From Rhizoctonia solani (lineage: Eukaryota; Basidiomycota; Agaricomycetes; Cantharellales; Ceratobasidiaceae), in assembly GCF_016906535.1 (NCBI RefSeq), contig NC_057371.1:2480001-2544000 (forward strand): a stretch of 64,000 nucleotides of DNA, read 5' to 3'. The position numbers and the translations under genes are program-made. This document shows positions 35,307 through 46,515 of the stretch, one piece after another (the first letter of the stretch is position 1; each line of letters opens with the position of its first letter). The notes beneath the pieces were generated by a model that made no database searches, had not been told where the DNA came from, and worked only from the letters and a program-made list of their open reading frames with translations.

Positions 35307-36851
35307 ATGCGCGCCGCTTTCTTCTCCGTCGCCGCCCTTGCGGTCATCCTCCCTGCTCTTGGTGCCCCCGCCAATATCCCCATCGGCAAGCATGCTGGTC
35401 CGGTCAAGGCTAACTCGTACATCATGTAAGTGTTCCTGAAACATGACTGGCCTTTTTCATTTACCATTTCATGGAATTTAGCAAACTCAAGGATGGTGTT
35501 TCCAAGGACGCTCACTTGAATGCGCTCCTCTCGGCTTCGACTGCGGGCTCTAGCATCGAGTACAAGTATGAGCAGGTCTTCCAAGGCTATGCTGCCACAC
35601 TCAAGGGCAAGGACCTCGACTATGTCCGTCAATCCAAGGACGTCGAGTACATCCTCGAGGATGGTATTTTCACCATCCAATACGAGTCAGTCACCATTCA
35701 GGTTATTTTACCCAGTGATAAAATTTCTTATATTGATTTTCGTTTTTAGACAAGGTGACGAGGCTGAAGCCTTGAAGCGCATGGCTGCTGAAGCCGAGAC
35801 CGCCGTTGTCCCCGAGAAGTTGAGCAAGCGTGCCAACGGCTCCGGCGTAGTTGTCTACGGTATCGACACCGTGGGTATATTCACTACCAGATAATTAGAA
35901 TCATCTCATCTTCCGATAGGGTATCTATACCGCTCACTCTACCTTTGGAGGACGGGCGTCCTGGGGTGCCACCTTTGGCGGTGTAAGTCTTTTGTTGATT
36001 AAGCAATATATTTCCTAATTTTTATTATTTAAACAGTATGCCAATGCCGATGGAAATGGCCACGGAACACGTGAGTTTATATATCCAGGAGAATTATCGG
36101 CCATATTCTGATGTTAATGCTAATCGGCCAGACACCGCCGGCACTGCTGTTGGTACCACCTATGGTGTCGCTACCTCGGCTAAGATCGTTGCTATCAAGG
36201 GTAGGTACACTTCGTTATCCACTAGCTACTTGCTAATTCATGAAACCAGTCCTCTCGGATGCTGGCTCTGGCGCCTACTCCGATATCATTGCCGGAGTCA
36301 ACTGGGTCGTCTCCAACAAGGGCTCCAGCCCTGCAGTCGCCACCATGTCCCTCGGCGGATCGGCTAACTCCGCTCTCGACTCGGCAATCAGCAGTGCGAT
36401 TGGCAAAGGTGTTCACTTCTCTATTGCCGCTGGTAACAGCAATGTCGACGCTGCCAACACCTCCCCTGCCCGTGTTGCTGCAGCCAACACCGTCGGTGCT
36501 GTTGACTCGAGCAACCGCAAGGCGTCGTTCTCCAACTACGGTTCCGTTCTTGACGTCTGGGCTCTCGGTGTCAACGTCTTGAGCGCCTGGATCGGCAGCA
36601 CTACTGCGACCAACACTATCTCTGGTACATCCATGGCCACGTGAGTAGCACTCATTATTTCATATGGCTCCAAGTGCTCATCATTGATGGGTATATGCAG
36701 TCCTCGCGTCGCTGGCTATCTTGCCGTTGCTCTCGGTGACTATGGCAGTGTTACCCCCGCCAGTCTTAGCGCAAGCCTCAAATCCCATGCCATTGCAGCT
36801 GTCACCGGCGCACCTTCCGGAACTACCAACTTGTTGGCTCAGCGCTGGTAA
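35307..36851 (+). CDS. Secreted proteinase K-like serine protease 5 (S8)
   Basis: The signal peptide is MRAAFFSVAALAVILPALGAP. The propeptide (NSYIMKLKDGVSKDAHLNAL through YILEDGIFTIQYE) is very like copy 1. Mature protein begins after KLSKRANGSGVVVYGIDT (catalytic Asp); His is in GNGHGTHTAGTAVG, oxyanion Asn in FSIAAGNSNVDAA and Ser in ISGTSMAT. It ends ...TTNLLAQRW (TAA 36849-36851). Intron positions match copy 1. Copy 1 and copy 5 are the closest pair in the cluster and share an exact 104 bp block (27118-27221 and 36492-36595). No lesion was seen. Confidence 0.92.
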
Positions 36852-37666
36852 CTCGGGAAAACGCCTTGGGTCCACTGCGAGCCAAAAATTACTTGTATAT
36901 ATGTACCATAGTTGAATATCCTAGTGCTAGCGTATGGACTAATGAAAATAATACAATTTTCGAAATTCTATGGCTTCCCGGGGTCTTGAGTGAAATCTGA
37001 GTGCCTTCGAGGCAATATAATGAATATATATGATCGTTGGGCCGGTCGACTAAACTTACTGCACCCTTCGGGCTAAATGGATATTAGTAATCGCAACACC
37101 TGAGAGAACACTCTGCGTGTAAAGCGCAGAATGTGGAATACAGTTGGCCACCTTGTGCATCCACTGATACGAGCATTTAATTAGAGTTTCAATCCTTGGG
37201 TAGAAGATATCTGTCGCCTAGGGAAGTGAAGTTTCATTTAGGAGCTTCCGTATCATGTTGGTAAACACCTTCTGTATACCAATCAAGTGAAAAACGAGAG
37301 CACCGCGTTCCATAAAGATAAGTTAGAGTTGAAATTATGAAATCCGTTCCGTGCTTGAAACATGTCGGTCGCAGAGTAAGCAGGTTGTAAAGCATGAATA
37401 CGTGATTGTGGCTACCAAATAAAAAGTGACTCTTTGTGTTTGTAGTATTGATGCGTATCAGAACTCGCTAGGTCTGGCGTTAGGCTCCAGTTTTACGGAT
37501 ATTGTAGCTAAAGGAGTCCTTAAGCCATAGCATTTATTGTTATAGCAGATACTGATATGTATATACATGATGCAAACGAAAGCAGCCGATGTACATATAA
37601 ATTCGTATGGTTTCATAATCAAAATACAATATATGCGGGCCATCCAAAACGTACAAGCTAAAACGG
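36852..37666. other. Intergenic, 0.8 kb
   Basis: Convergent 3' flanks of protease 5 and F-box gene 1. AT-rich; no gene seen. Confidence 0.55.
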
Positions 37667-39265
37667 TCAAATCATAACATGAGTCCAATCATCAGTCGCC
37701 CCCTCGCCTAACCTTGGATCAAAACGAACGTTCTCCACATAAGGCTTCAGCCAATACAAAAGCTCGTCCTCGAATGGTTCAATATAACAAGTGGAAAACC
37801 AAAGTTTTCGTATGGTAGGATGCGTTTCGATCACTTCTTGGATAGCTTCTATGGGAATGGATCCCGAGTGAAGATGCAGTGTCTGAAGGTTGGGGCATCG
37901 GAGGACTCGCACACCGGTTGAAGCGTCAATATAGGAGAATTTGGAAAGACATGAATCTTCGGGTTGTCCCTTGAGATCAACAATGAGGGTGGATATGTTT
38001 GGCACAGCCGGTAAACACCGAGCGATCAAATCTTGTTGTGCACATAGTCGGGCGACATCGGTACGACCCAAGAACGAGTTAATTGCCGATACCACATGGT
38101 CGTCGATAGACAAGAGAGTTATACGAATATTAAGACCCTTTGACTGAGGGAAGATCATCGGTAGTAGCACATCGAGGCTTTCATAGGTTAGCTCCATTAG
38201 CTCCAGCTGCTCAAGTTCTGTGAGATAAACTGGATGGGTGGAGACTTGATCGCATTGAAGGATTGCCATATTATTGATCCTCAGTTTTTGTAGCCTTGGG
38301 CTATTGGAAAGAATATCTAGAACATTGTGTATATGTGGAGAAACCTCGTAAGGGATACCGCCGATGTGTAACTGGGTTAAATTGTGGTAGATTAGGCTGT
38401 CCCAGGCGAATACCACGCCTAAAAGAGAGAGCGAGTGAATTGGGTCTAGCATTTGGGACATTCTTCCGATGAAATCGCGGTGTTTGGTTTGGATTGGCTC
38501 GGATATCTCAACTTTTGAGTCCATCTGAATTGTCAAAGCACGAAGCGTCCCTGGCCTCCCGTGTTGCAGCCAATGTGACATTGTTTCCCTCACGAGGTCA
38601 AGGCTCGAGAAATTGAGCATGACTATTTGTGTTAAGTTGTCTAGCCGTGACCGGAAAAGGTTCTGAAATATGTCAAAGCTCTCGTGATAGAAATAACGCG
38701 AGGCGTGCTCTTCGATAAATAAGGATTGGGGCACTCCGCAAGCTCGGTTTGAGTACAGTTCGGCCCGTTCATATTCCGCCTCGATCTTATTCCGCATATC
38801 GAAATCGAACCGAGACCAGAACGATGGCGTACTAATAAGAATGTTCCGCCAATAAGAACAAACATGAGTAGCAATGATCAAGTCTTTGTAGTTATCTTGA
38901 TGAGAAGGAGAGGGAGTCGTGATGGATTGATTCTCGATCGCGCGAAAAGTGCTAGCAACAAAGCGGAAGATCCTAAGCAAGAGTTCGGGTGGCAAACTAT
39001 TAACCTGGATCATCGAGTTTCGCATTTGGTTGAGATGAACCTGGGCCCGCGCAAGTATTGAGTGTTTATCAGGAATCGGCGCTTTGTTGATCCAAGTTTC
39101 AGACAAAGTGTTCCGTACGGATTGTGATTCGACAGAGCAGGCACTATTATGAGTTTGAGACTGAAGTAATATAGTGCTTTCAAGATAGTGCTGCACGGCA
39201 TGATCCAAGGCCTCTTGCGCATCCTTCCATTGCTGGAGCGCACGAAAAGGACCCGCTGCTTGCAT
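37667..39265 (-). CDS. F-box protein 1 (single exon)
   Basis: A continuous 532-codon frame starts at ATG 39265 (MQAAGPFRALQQWKDAQEAL). The open frame extends upstream but without an ATG, and this start matches the paralogue at 46515. The F-box is around residue 95-140: VNSLPPELLLRIFRFVAS, then ATHVCSYWRNILISTPSFWS. The rest is weak leucine-rich repeats (LTQLHIGG, SPRLQKLRINNM, CPNLQTLHLHSG, HPTIRKLWFSTCYIEPFED). F-box proteins give substrate specificity to SCF ubiquitin ligases; no substrate is suggested here. Large lineage-specific F-box families of this N-terminal type (DAQxALDHAxQxYxES) are common in Agaricomycetes. Confidence 0.85.
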   Translation of the reverse strand: MQAAGPFRALQQWKDAQEALDHAVQHYLESTILLQSQTHNSACSVESQSVRNTLSETWINKAPIPDKHSILARAQVHLNQMRNSMIQVNSLPPELLLRIFRFVASTFRAIENQSITTPSPSHQDNYKDLIIATHVCSYWRNILISTPSFWSRFDFDMRNKIEAEYERAELYSNRACGVPQSLFIEEHASRYFYHESFDIFQNLFRSRLDNLTQIVMLNFSSLDLVRETMSHWLQHGRPGTLRALTIQMDSKVEISEPIQTKHRDFIGRMSQMLDPIHSLSLLGVVFAWDSLIYHNLTQLHIGGIPYEVSPHIHNVLDILSNSPRLQKLRINNMAILQCDQVSTHPVYLTELEQLELMELTYESLDVLLPMIFPQSKGLNIRITLLSIDDHVVSAINSFLGRTDVARLCAQQDLIARCLPAVPNISTLIVDLKGQPEDSCLSKFSYIDASTGVRVLRCPNLQTLHLHSGSIPIEAIQEVIETHPTIRKLWFSTCYIEPFEDELLYWLKPYVENVRFDPRLGEGATDDWTHVMI

Positions 39266-39857
39266 CGTGTGGAAATGAGATAAAGTGGTGAGATTTCGAC
39301 TCTTATAGGCTGATAAATTTGTTACGTGTGAGTCAATGATGGTGGTGGCTGGGCTTGAGCTGTGAGTCAGTTGGTTCGCCTCGGACAAGAAGGCCGTGCC
39401 CAGAACAGAGCGTTCATTACATATTGGGGCGCAAGCGCCAAAGCATGTAGTCGGGTTATATCAGCCTTCCTATTCTAGCTTCGGGTCTGGCGAACCTAAA
39501 TCACACCGGCTTACTGTATACACTTTTGATCATTTTTAGAGCGTAGGGTCCTCAGGATTCAAGTGATTGTGACCAATGCGCTGGTCGCAGTCGTATTCCT
39601 TGATTGATGGATTGTCAAGTACTATGTCACGCTTTCAAGAACGTGCAAACTGAATGAGAACCACATCCCAGTAGTTTGGAGAAAGCCATAATGTCCTTGA
39701 TCATTAGATCATGTATATACGAAACATAAAAAAGAGTAACTTGAACACATTAAGAATATTAACGTTTCTGCTCATTAGAAGCGATGACCGAGGGGCAGAT
39801 GCGGGCCAGACACGAACTACCTCCGTTCCACAAACTCTCAGGTCTTGTTCAGACATC
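39266..39857. other. Intergenic, F-box 1 promoter side
   Basis: Holds the F-box 1 upstream region and the tyrosinase 3' flank. No other gene seen. Confidence 0.5.
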
Positions 39858-41155
39858 TCACTCGTCGTCGTCGTACTATATCAGCACACAATTAAGTACC
39901 TGTGCCGCACGAAAAACCAACACTGCGTACCTTGTAGCATAGCCCGTTCGACAGGGTGTCCATCACACTCTCGACCGATCGGTTATCCCCAAGTCCCATA
40001 AAGTCTAGCGTGTCTTGCAAAGTCGCGTTGAAGACAGTCGAATTCTGGATGGTATTTCCCTGGTAGTCTAACAGCCGAGTGGCGTTTCTGCCTTGCCAGA
40101 GCGTCCACAGACGGTCAACCTGCGCGTGATGCAGGAAGAACTACCGAAACCGTTAATCAGCTTCGATGTTTCAACCAGATCAACAAGGCAGGGGATAACT
40201 CACAAGCGGTTCGTTGGGCGAGTAAATTGCGAACAAATCACCGCCGACTGCCAGGTGGATAAGATTGTGAGGTTGACCTAGAAAAGCGGTCAGTGCATAT
40301 ACTGTGCCTGGAAAAAAAGGAGCCGACTTACTCTCCGAGTTGTTCCAAAAGCGCACAAAGTCTGGGTATTCCAGGATTGTGTTTACCGTCGAGCTTGTCC
40401 AGTTACCGACCATTTCATCGTCTACGGAGAAGCCACGTCCCAGGCAATGTGGCTCGGGTACGTTCAACTATGAAAACAGGCAGCGAGAAATGGTGAACGT
40501 AGAGGCCAAAAAGTCGGGTGTTGCATACCTGGAATCCGGCATATGGGCCGTTGTCAACGCAGACCACAGTCGAGTTGCCTTGAGGAGTACTGGGACTTCC
40601 GAACCCGAGAATGGGATCGAAGACGGTCGCGTTTCTGAAAGCGGCCGCGCTGGCTGCGTTGCGGGTCCAATCCCAGTAAGGAAGCGGCTCCGTGTAGCCA
40701 CACTCGTTCATATCCTGCAGGGGTATATGCGTCAGATGTGCCCCGGCAGCAGTGAGGCATTGGCCAGATTCTTTACCTTCTCACGTAGAGACGTAAAGTA
40801 ACGGTGCCAAGGATACAGCGCAGCGACTCTGTGAACTAGAATAAAGGGTCAATATGAATTATCGTCGTGCACTAGTTAGCTACTTACCCAATGGTTCTAA
40901 CTGAAGATGAATGTAGGTGTAGTCGTCGAACAGCGTCTTGCTCACTCCTCCAGACTCTATTCTGCTGGGCTTGGTCTGCAGACACTTGACTGCGTTGTGA
41001 AAGGCATCCCGCTGGGACTGCGGGAGAGTGTTCCACTCCCGACGAATAGCCGGGTTGGTGCACTCAGGCCCCTTGGTAGGTGCTAGAAGTGCGCCGGGCA
41101 AGGCAATAAAGAGACTAGTCCAGAGGAGCAAACTGTGCTGGGTGGTCAAGAACAT
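39858..41155 (-). CDS. Secreted tyrosinase (type 3 copper monophenol oxidase)
   Basis: The protein starts MFLTTQHSLLLWTSLFIALP, a signal peptide, and is about 370 residues. The CuA site is DDYTYIHLQLEPLG joined across an intron to VHRVAALYPWHRYFTSL, giving the three His. Further blocks are EPLPYWDWTRNAAS, VPEPHCLGRGF, and CuB as HNLIHLAVGGDL plus FFLHHAQVDRLWTLWQGRN. The last exon supplies LCYK|YDDDE and stops at 39858-39860 (minus-strand TGA). The C-terminal lid of mushroom tyrosinases is absent; the protein ends just after the core, as in short secreted fungal tyrosinases. It oxidises phenols to quinones outside the cell. A TATA-like box (GGTATAAATG on the minus strand) lies about 75 bp upstream. 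Five or six short introns. Confidence 0.87.
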
Positions 41156-41653
41156 GTTTAGGTTGATATAAACTCGCTAGTGAAAGATGAGAAACCAAGA
41201 GCAGAATGCCAGAGATGAACGCGAAATGCCCTCATTTATACCCATGTCGACCTCGATAGCTTTGCATATACACCAAATGCGCTATTCTCGCTCAAGCGAC
41301 ACTTATCCAGGGTCCATCAAGCCGTGCGGGTTCAGGGTCGTTGAACCCGCTACCGAGAGACCGTCAGGGCCCACTTGTCCAAGGGTTTCGTCTCCCAGGA
41401 CACTTGGTTTCATCTATATTTGAGCAAAAGTTTGTAATTGGGCGTAAGAGATGGTTTTTCCAATGCATGGATTGTTATCATGATGTCACTGCTTTCCACG
41501 CTAATAGGATACACCTCCTGTATACGTTTTAGGTACGGGAGGGTGTTGGATCCATGTTCCTGCAAACTAGAGAAACATACACTTGCTATGAAAGCAGCAT
41601 TCCAATAGAGACTGATTGACTTCAGGACACTAAATTATATAGAGCATTTGGAT
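41156..41653. other. Intergenic upstream of tyrosinase
   Basis: Tyrosinase promoter region. No other gene seen. Confidence 0.5.
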
Positions 41654-41944
41654 TCACTGTGAACTCCAAAAGCACATGACATCCAGACTTTGCCAAGCAT
41701 CCGCGTATATACGGAAATGCGGGGTCCGCAGCTCGACAACACACAGGCACGAGCTAATATGCAGGTCCACGGAAATGCTGGTTGACCTTTTCCAGCACTC
41801 CGCATACAAAGTGCGGTTTTCGATGTCCAGAAAATCTGCATCTTGGAGTTCATCGTGCGTATAGCTGATAGGGCCCACTGTACTAGCACGTAGTGATTGA
41901 GTGTAGGCAGGAGTTGGCCTTCCAACTGCTTTTGAGGAAAAAGA
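41654..41944 (-). CDS. Possible small protein fragment, weakly CVNH-like
   Basis: A minus-strand frame without a clear ATG reads ...ISYTHDELQDADFLDIENR, TLYAECWKRSTSISVDL, HISSCLCVVELR...SLDVMCF and stops at 41654. The spacing of L-A-C, S-x-D-L and Cys resembles one half of a cyanovirin-N homology domain, but the Asn/Gly signature is missing. It may be an exon of an unrecognised gene or a remnant. There is no support beyond composition. Confidence 0.2.
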   Translation of the reverse strand, partial: SFSSKAVGRPTPAYTQSLRASTVGPISYTHDELQDADFLDIENRTLYAECWKRSTSISVDLHISSCLCVVELRTPHFRIYADAWQSLDVMCFWSSQ

Positions 41945-42658
41945 CCATCAGTGCATTTGGCTCATTGCTAGTGTAAATTGATTGCAAACCGATTGGGCCA
42001 TACGGAGATATTGATGAAACCAGAGGCGTCTTTGCCGAGCTGGGGTCTGAAATGCACCCGTTAAGGGTCCGAGTTCAAAACAAGAGTAAGCTATTTTACC
42101 ATACGCAAGCTTCTCCCGACCGAAATTTCCAGGTCATTATCATTTGAAGGGTGCCGTCTCCGCTATGAAGGTGGCAGAAAGCTTTCAGCGCCTGATTAAA
42201 TTATAAATTTGCTCCCATTTTTTAGTTCTATTAGCGCTCTAATTGAATGTGCTGTTTAGCCGACCATGACTTTGCTAGCGCTTGAGCACATGCACAGGTG
42301 ACGCGAGCACCATCGCGGTTCGGATACCGTCCGTTTTCTCTTGTTCCCAAACATCTCACTACAGTTAGCGGGCATAGGCACGTTGCATATTTGGTTCGGT
42401 ATGTATATCTTCGACAAATGCTGCGTTCCTTCAATCCTATCATGTTTTTCGGACCGGCGTTATATATTCTCGTTAATGAGAGAATAGGTAACGCAACTCA
42501 GAAACTTTGGATGATTTTGTTACATGAGCATCACTAAAGCCCTAACACAGACCCTAAAAAGGTTGTCGCTGTGCAGCGGCCTATCGATATGCAACCAGCT
42601 GTAATAGAGACGGACTCGATCACACCGCGACTCCCACGGCTACTTTTACTAAGTAAGG
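41945..42658. other. Intergenic
   Basis: No gene recognised between the weak CVNH-like frame and the FAD oxidase gene. Confidence 0.45.
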
Positions 42659-44509
42659 CTACACGCTCAATGTAACACTTTGAGGAGGAATCTTGAAGCC
42701 GCCACAGGATAGTATTTCAAACACACTATCGGGGTCGTACTTGGACTTCACCTTTCGAAGGAAGTCCACTTGAGCGGGTCCATATGACTCAATTGGCTGC
42801 TGATTAGAACCTGCATAATTGAGGTATCTTAGGTCTTGGTAAGTACTCGAAGCCCCATCGCTAATTTTGTGACGCACATATATCGTTCGAGTTGCCCTTT
42901 TGACTTGGCAATACCTGTAGACTTTGCGATTAATTTGGCGATCGTTTCGTATACTTTCTCGTCGTCTTCTTCCAGTGACCAAGAAAACAAGTAGCTCACG
43001 ACTAGAGCCATAGATCAGTTTTAAGCCAAAGCGGTTAGCTAGAAGTATAGTCCGTAGCTCACTGATGCGTGTATTGGGTGCTGGTTTCAAACCAAGTACA
43101 TTCCCTCCTTTCCTATCACTTGCGTGAATCATGCTACTAGACATAGCTTGATATACAATCCCTGAAGCCAATCCGGGTGTCTCCTTTAATCCGTCTACAG
43201 TCAAGCGCCAGATGTCAAACAACTGTTTGAACAACTTTGAGTCAGCCTGCACAGTATAGGTCCGGAAGTCATATCTAAGGAACTTGAGCTTAGCTCACAC
43301 TCTGCGTAAATGATGAAATATCAGTACCGTTGTTTTGTCTCGCTTCCAACTGAATACTCTTCCAAGGCTTCTCTAAAGGTCTTGACTTTGACGGTATTCA
43401 TAATGGTTGGAAGATCGAAGAAGGGTTTGACCGCTGATGGTGGTGCTGCAACAGGCTCCGGGTAGAACGAATAGAAGGTGGCTGCTTCAATAGCCTGAGA
43501 TGGGACGTATATAAAATTTGATATAATATGTGTTTTGGGGTCAGATTCGATCCCCTCGCGAGCGTAAGTTTCCATAATTTTGAAAAGAGCGTTGTATTGT
43601 TCAGGAGAGTAATGCAGACTTCCGGCGTAGACGTTATCGATCGGGTAAGCTTGAAGTTTAAATGAGGTTACAATTCCAAAATTGCTACTTCCACCCTTGA
43701 GTGCCTTGAACAAGTCCGGTGAAGATTCTTTTGTTGCTGTTGAGATCGTGCCATCGGCAAGAACGATCTAAAGAGTAAATAAACCTAAGGCGGCGCAAGG
43801 AAAGTAGGTAAACAAATAGGCCCTTACCTCATATGAGAGTACGCTGTCTGCGCCAAACCCTTCGGAGTTCATCAAGAATGAAAGGCCCCCACCCAAGAGG
43901 AACCCGCTCACACCAATGGGGGAGAGTCTTCCCCCCGTCACCGTGATACCATATTCACCTATCTTAGAGTAGACATCCCCCATTTATTTCCAGCTCCAAT
44001 GTCGACCGATCCCTTGTCTTGGCTTACTTCCACAGCCACAAGCTTTGAAAGAGATATTAATACCCCCGAGTCAGTGTTAGCCCAACCCGGATTTGTCATA
44101 TGTCCTCCACTCCGCACAGCAAATTTGCAGCTTTTCTGGACCAAAATCTTTATGGCGGTGGACACATCGGAAGAAGACTCGGGTAGAAGGATACATGCTG
44201 GCGTTAATATACTGGTTAAAGCTGCATAATATTTAGGTATGGGTTAGTATGGCCATTTATGAACACCGTTGATGAAACGAAGCGTACACCAATGTTTCTG
44301 GTTTTCTATAATGTAATTCGAATTGAGGGGTCGAAGAACCTTTTCTCCGGACAACTCTTTCGTCAAACAATCACACTAAGAGGGCCTCAATGGTATTGAT
44401 TATCGGTAATCCACAATGAATAGCTTACACATTTTGCAGAAGCGTTGGTAGTAGGGACGAGTAGTATGAGCGCACAAAGTAATCGTGCCAAAGTAAGGCC
44501 ACGGGCCAT
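42659..44509 (-). CDS. Secreted BBE-like FAD-linked oxidoreductase
   Basis: The signal peptide is MARGLTLARLLCALILLVPTTNA. A PCMH-type FAD domain follows: FAVRSGGHMTNPGWANTDSG with the His that carries covalent FAD, DIGAGNKWGDVYSKIGEYG, GVSGFLLGGGLSFLMNSEGF, and SPDLFKALKGGSSNFGIVTS. The C-terminal BBE-like segment includes YVNYAGSNQQPIESYGP-like sequence and FLRKVKSKYDPDSVFEI, ending at TAG 42659-42661. This is the glucooligosaccharide-oxidase/berberine-bridge-like family, which oxidises sugars or small alcohols and reduces oxygen to peroxide. The position where bicovalent members have a flavin-binding Cys reads GGRLSPIGV, so a single covalent His link is expected. About six introns; the splice near 43320-43260 is approximate. 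Confidence 0.83.
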
Positions 44510-44884
44510 GGTGTTCGATAAGTAGGATGAGGGTCGCCGCGCAAGGGCACAGGCATCCCTTTTAAGTCAAACAATCTGACTGATTATTCGGGTGATAGAA
44601 GCCTTTTGGAAATTCTTATTCCTTCCCGATCATTGTAATATAGCGGATTCCCATTGATAGAAAAATATACAGAATGGCAGCCTTACAACCCTTCTGATGA
44701 CTGATTGTAATGTAAATTCTGGTGAGCGCTTGGGGTCGCTACAAAGGGTTTTATATGTGATTATATACATGCCAAAGAAAGACATATTAACTTCACGTCT
44801 AAGTGGTGATTGAAATAGTCTTCTATCATCACAAGCTTTCCAGGAGCAAATATCAATGCATATACCCGAGGCTTATGGTGTAAT
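44510..44884. other. Intergenic
   Basis: 5' flank of the FAD oxidase and 3' flank of the broken F-box gene. No gene seen. Confidence 0.5.
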
Positions 44885-46515
44885 TCAATTCATGAAATGG
44901 TACCAATCAGACAACAACTCCGTATCTGATCGCAGGTCGGACTTGACGTCTTCGATTACCGGGTCCAAAAGATGGCACAGCACATCCTCGAATGGATCTA
45001 TATAACAAGCTGAAAACCTTAGCTTCCGCAATAGTGGGTGAGTTCCGACCAGATTCTGGACAGCTGGAATGGAAACAGTTCCTGTGACGAAATACATAGT
45101 ATGAAGCCTAGGACACCGCGGTATATATCTACCCGTTGATTCGTCAGTATGCTGAAATGTGAGAGACAAACATCGCCGGATTGCATGCCAAGGTCAACTA
45201 TCAGTGTGTGTAAATTCGGTAAAACTGATAAGCATCGACCGATAACATAATCGAATTCCGGATCATCGCATTTTTGTATATATAATCGAGTAGTATTTGT
45301 ACGAGCTAGGAAATGGTGTATGATCCCAAAGCCCTCTGCTCCCCATGATGACACGGCGAAACGAAGACTCAGATCTTTAGATCCTATGAAGATGTTAGGC
45401 AATAGCTGTGCGAGACTATTGGATGACAAAGCCGCAAGATCAAGATCGTCGAGATTGGCAAGATAAACCGGCTTAGGAGAAGTCGAGTCACTTGAATGGA
45501 TTTCCGTACTGTACAGTTGGAGAGTCTGTAGCAATGGGCATCCTGACAATATCCGTAGCATCTGATTAACGTCGGGGAGTCCTCGTGGCGGACGTTTCCA
45601 TGCGTAGTACGGTGAGGTTTCGATAAATAGGGTCATCCCAGGCGAACCGCATCCACGAAGAGAAAGAGCTTGGATTGGGCTTAACATTGATTCGATTCGT
45701 GCAGGCAACGAAACCGTCTTTGTATGAATTGGACCGGCCCAAGTCATATCGGAATGCATCTGGATTGTTAGCGCGCGCAGTACCCCAGGAGTTCCGCCAC
45801 GCAACCAGAAATGTATAGTATCCCTAACGAACTGAGAATGCATGAAGCCGAGAAGCGAGAGCTGTGTGAGAGTATCGAACCGTGGACGCATGACCCGGTT
45901 CATAAAATTACAGTGGTGAATTGGAGAAAGAGGCTTGTCTATGCTATCATTGATAGATAATGATTGTGGTAAGCCAGATGCCCTGATCGAGTACACTTCT
46001 GCCCGCCCCTATTCATTTTCTAAGGGGCGCCCTGGTTCCAGCCAGAAAAGTGACCAAAATGATGGCTCAGCGAGCAGAACATTTCGCCAGTCTGAACAAA
46101 CATGCGTGAGACCGACGAGATCCCGATGGTCGTCATGTTCAAGCTGGTTGGAAAATGGTATGGGTGCGCCGTAGTGAGAATGGAAAGTCCTGAAAGCAGA
46201 TAATCGGAATATTGGGAGAAGAACCTCAAGCGGTAGTGTGTTTACTGGCTGAAGCGAGTTACGTGTTTGGTTTATATATATTTGAGCCTCTGCAAGTTTT
46301 GCATGTTTATCAGGTACCGGGGGGCCATTGTCCCAGAGCTTTGTAAGTTTCTTACACGTAGTCGTCCACTCAGAGTGGTTCGAGCCGCTGCGAATAATAG
46401 AATGAAGAACTACAGTACTTTCGAAGTAACGTTGGATAGCATGATCTAGAGCAATTTGCGCATCCATCCACAATTGAAGCGCATGATCGGGTGAAAAATC
46501 CAAGTAATCGGGCAT
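44885..46515 (-). pseudogene. F-box protein 2, interrupted paralogue of F-box 1
   Basis: The start MPDYLDFSPDHALQLWMDAQ aligns with F-box 1, and the F-box reads VNTLPLEVLLPIFRLSA, then LTHVCSDWRNVLLAEPSFWS. At 46009-46011 an in-frame TAG follows LENE; the same frame then continues GRAEVYSIRASGLPQSLS, which matches ERAELYSNRACGVPQSLF of F-box 1. Near 45160 the frame slips by one (DVCLSHFS to TDESTGRYIPRCPRLH) and runs to the conserved end HPLLRKLRFSACYIDPFED. The stop codon is a real in-frame nonsense codon; the slip could be an assembly error like those elsewhere. As given, only a truncated F-box protein of 168 residues could be made. Confidence 0.7.
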
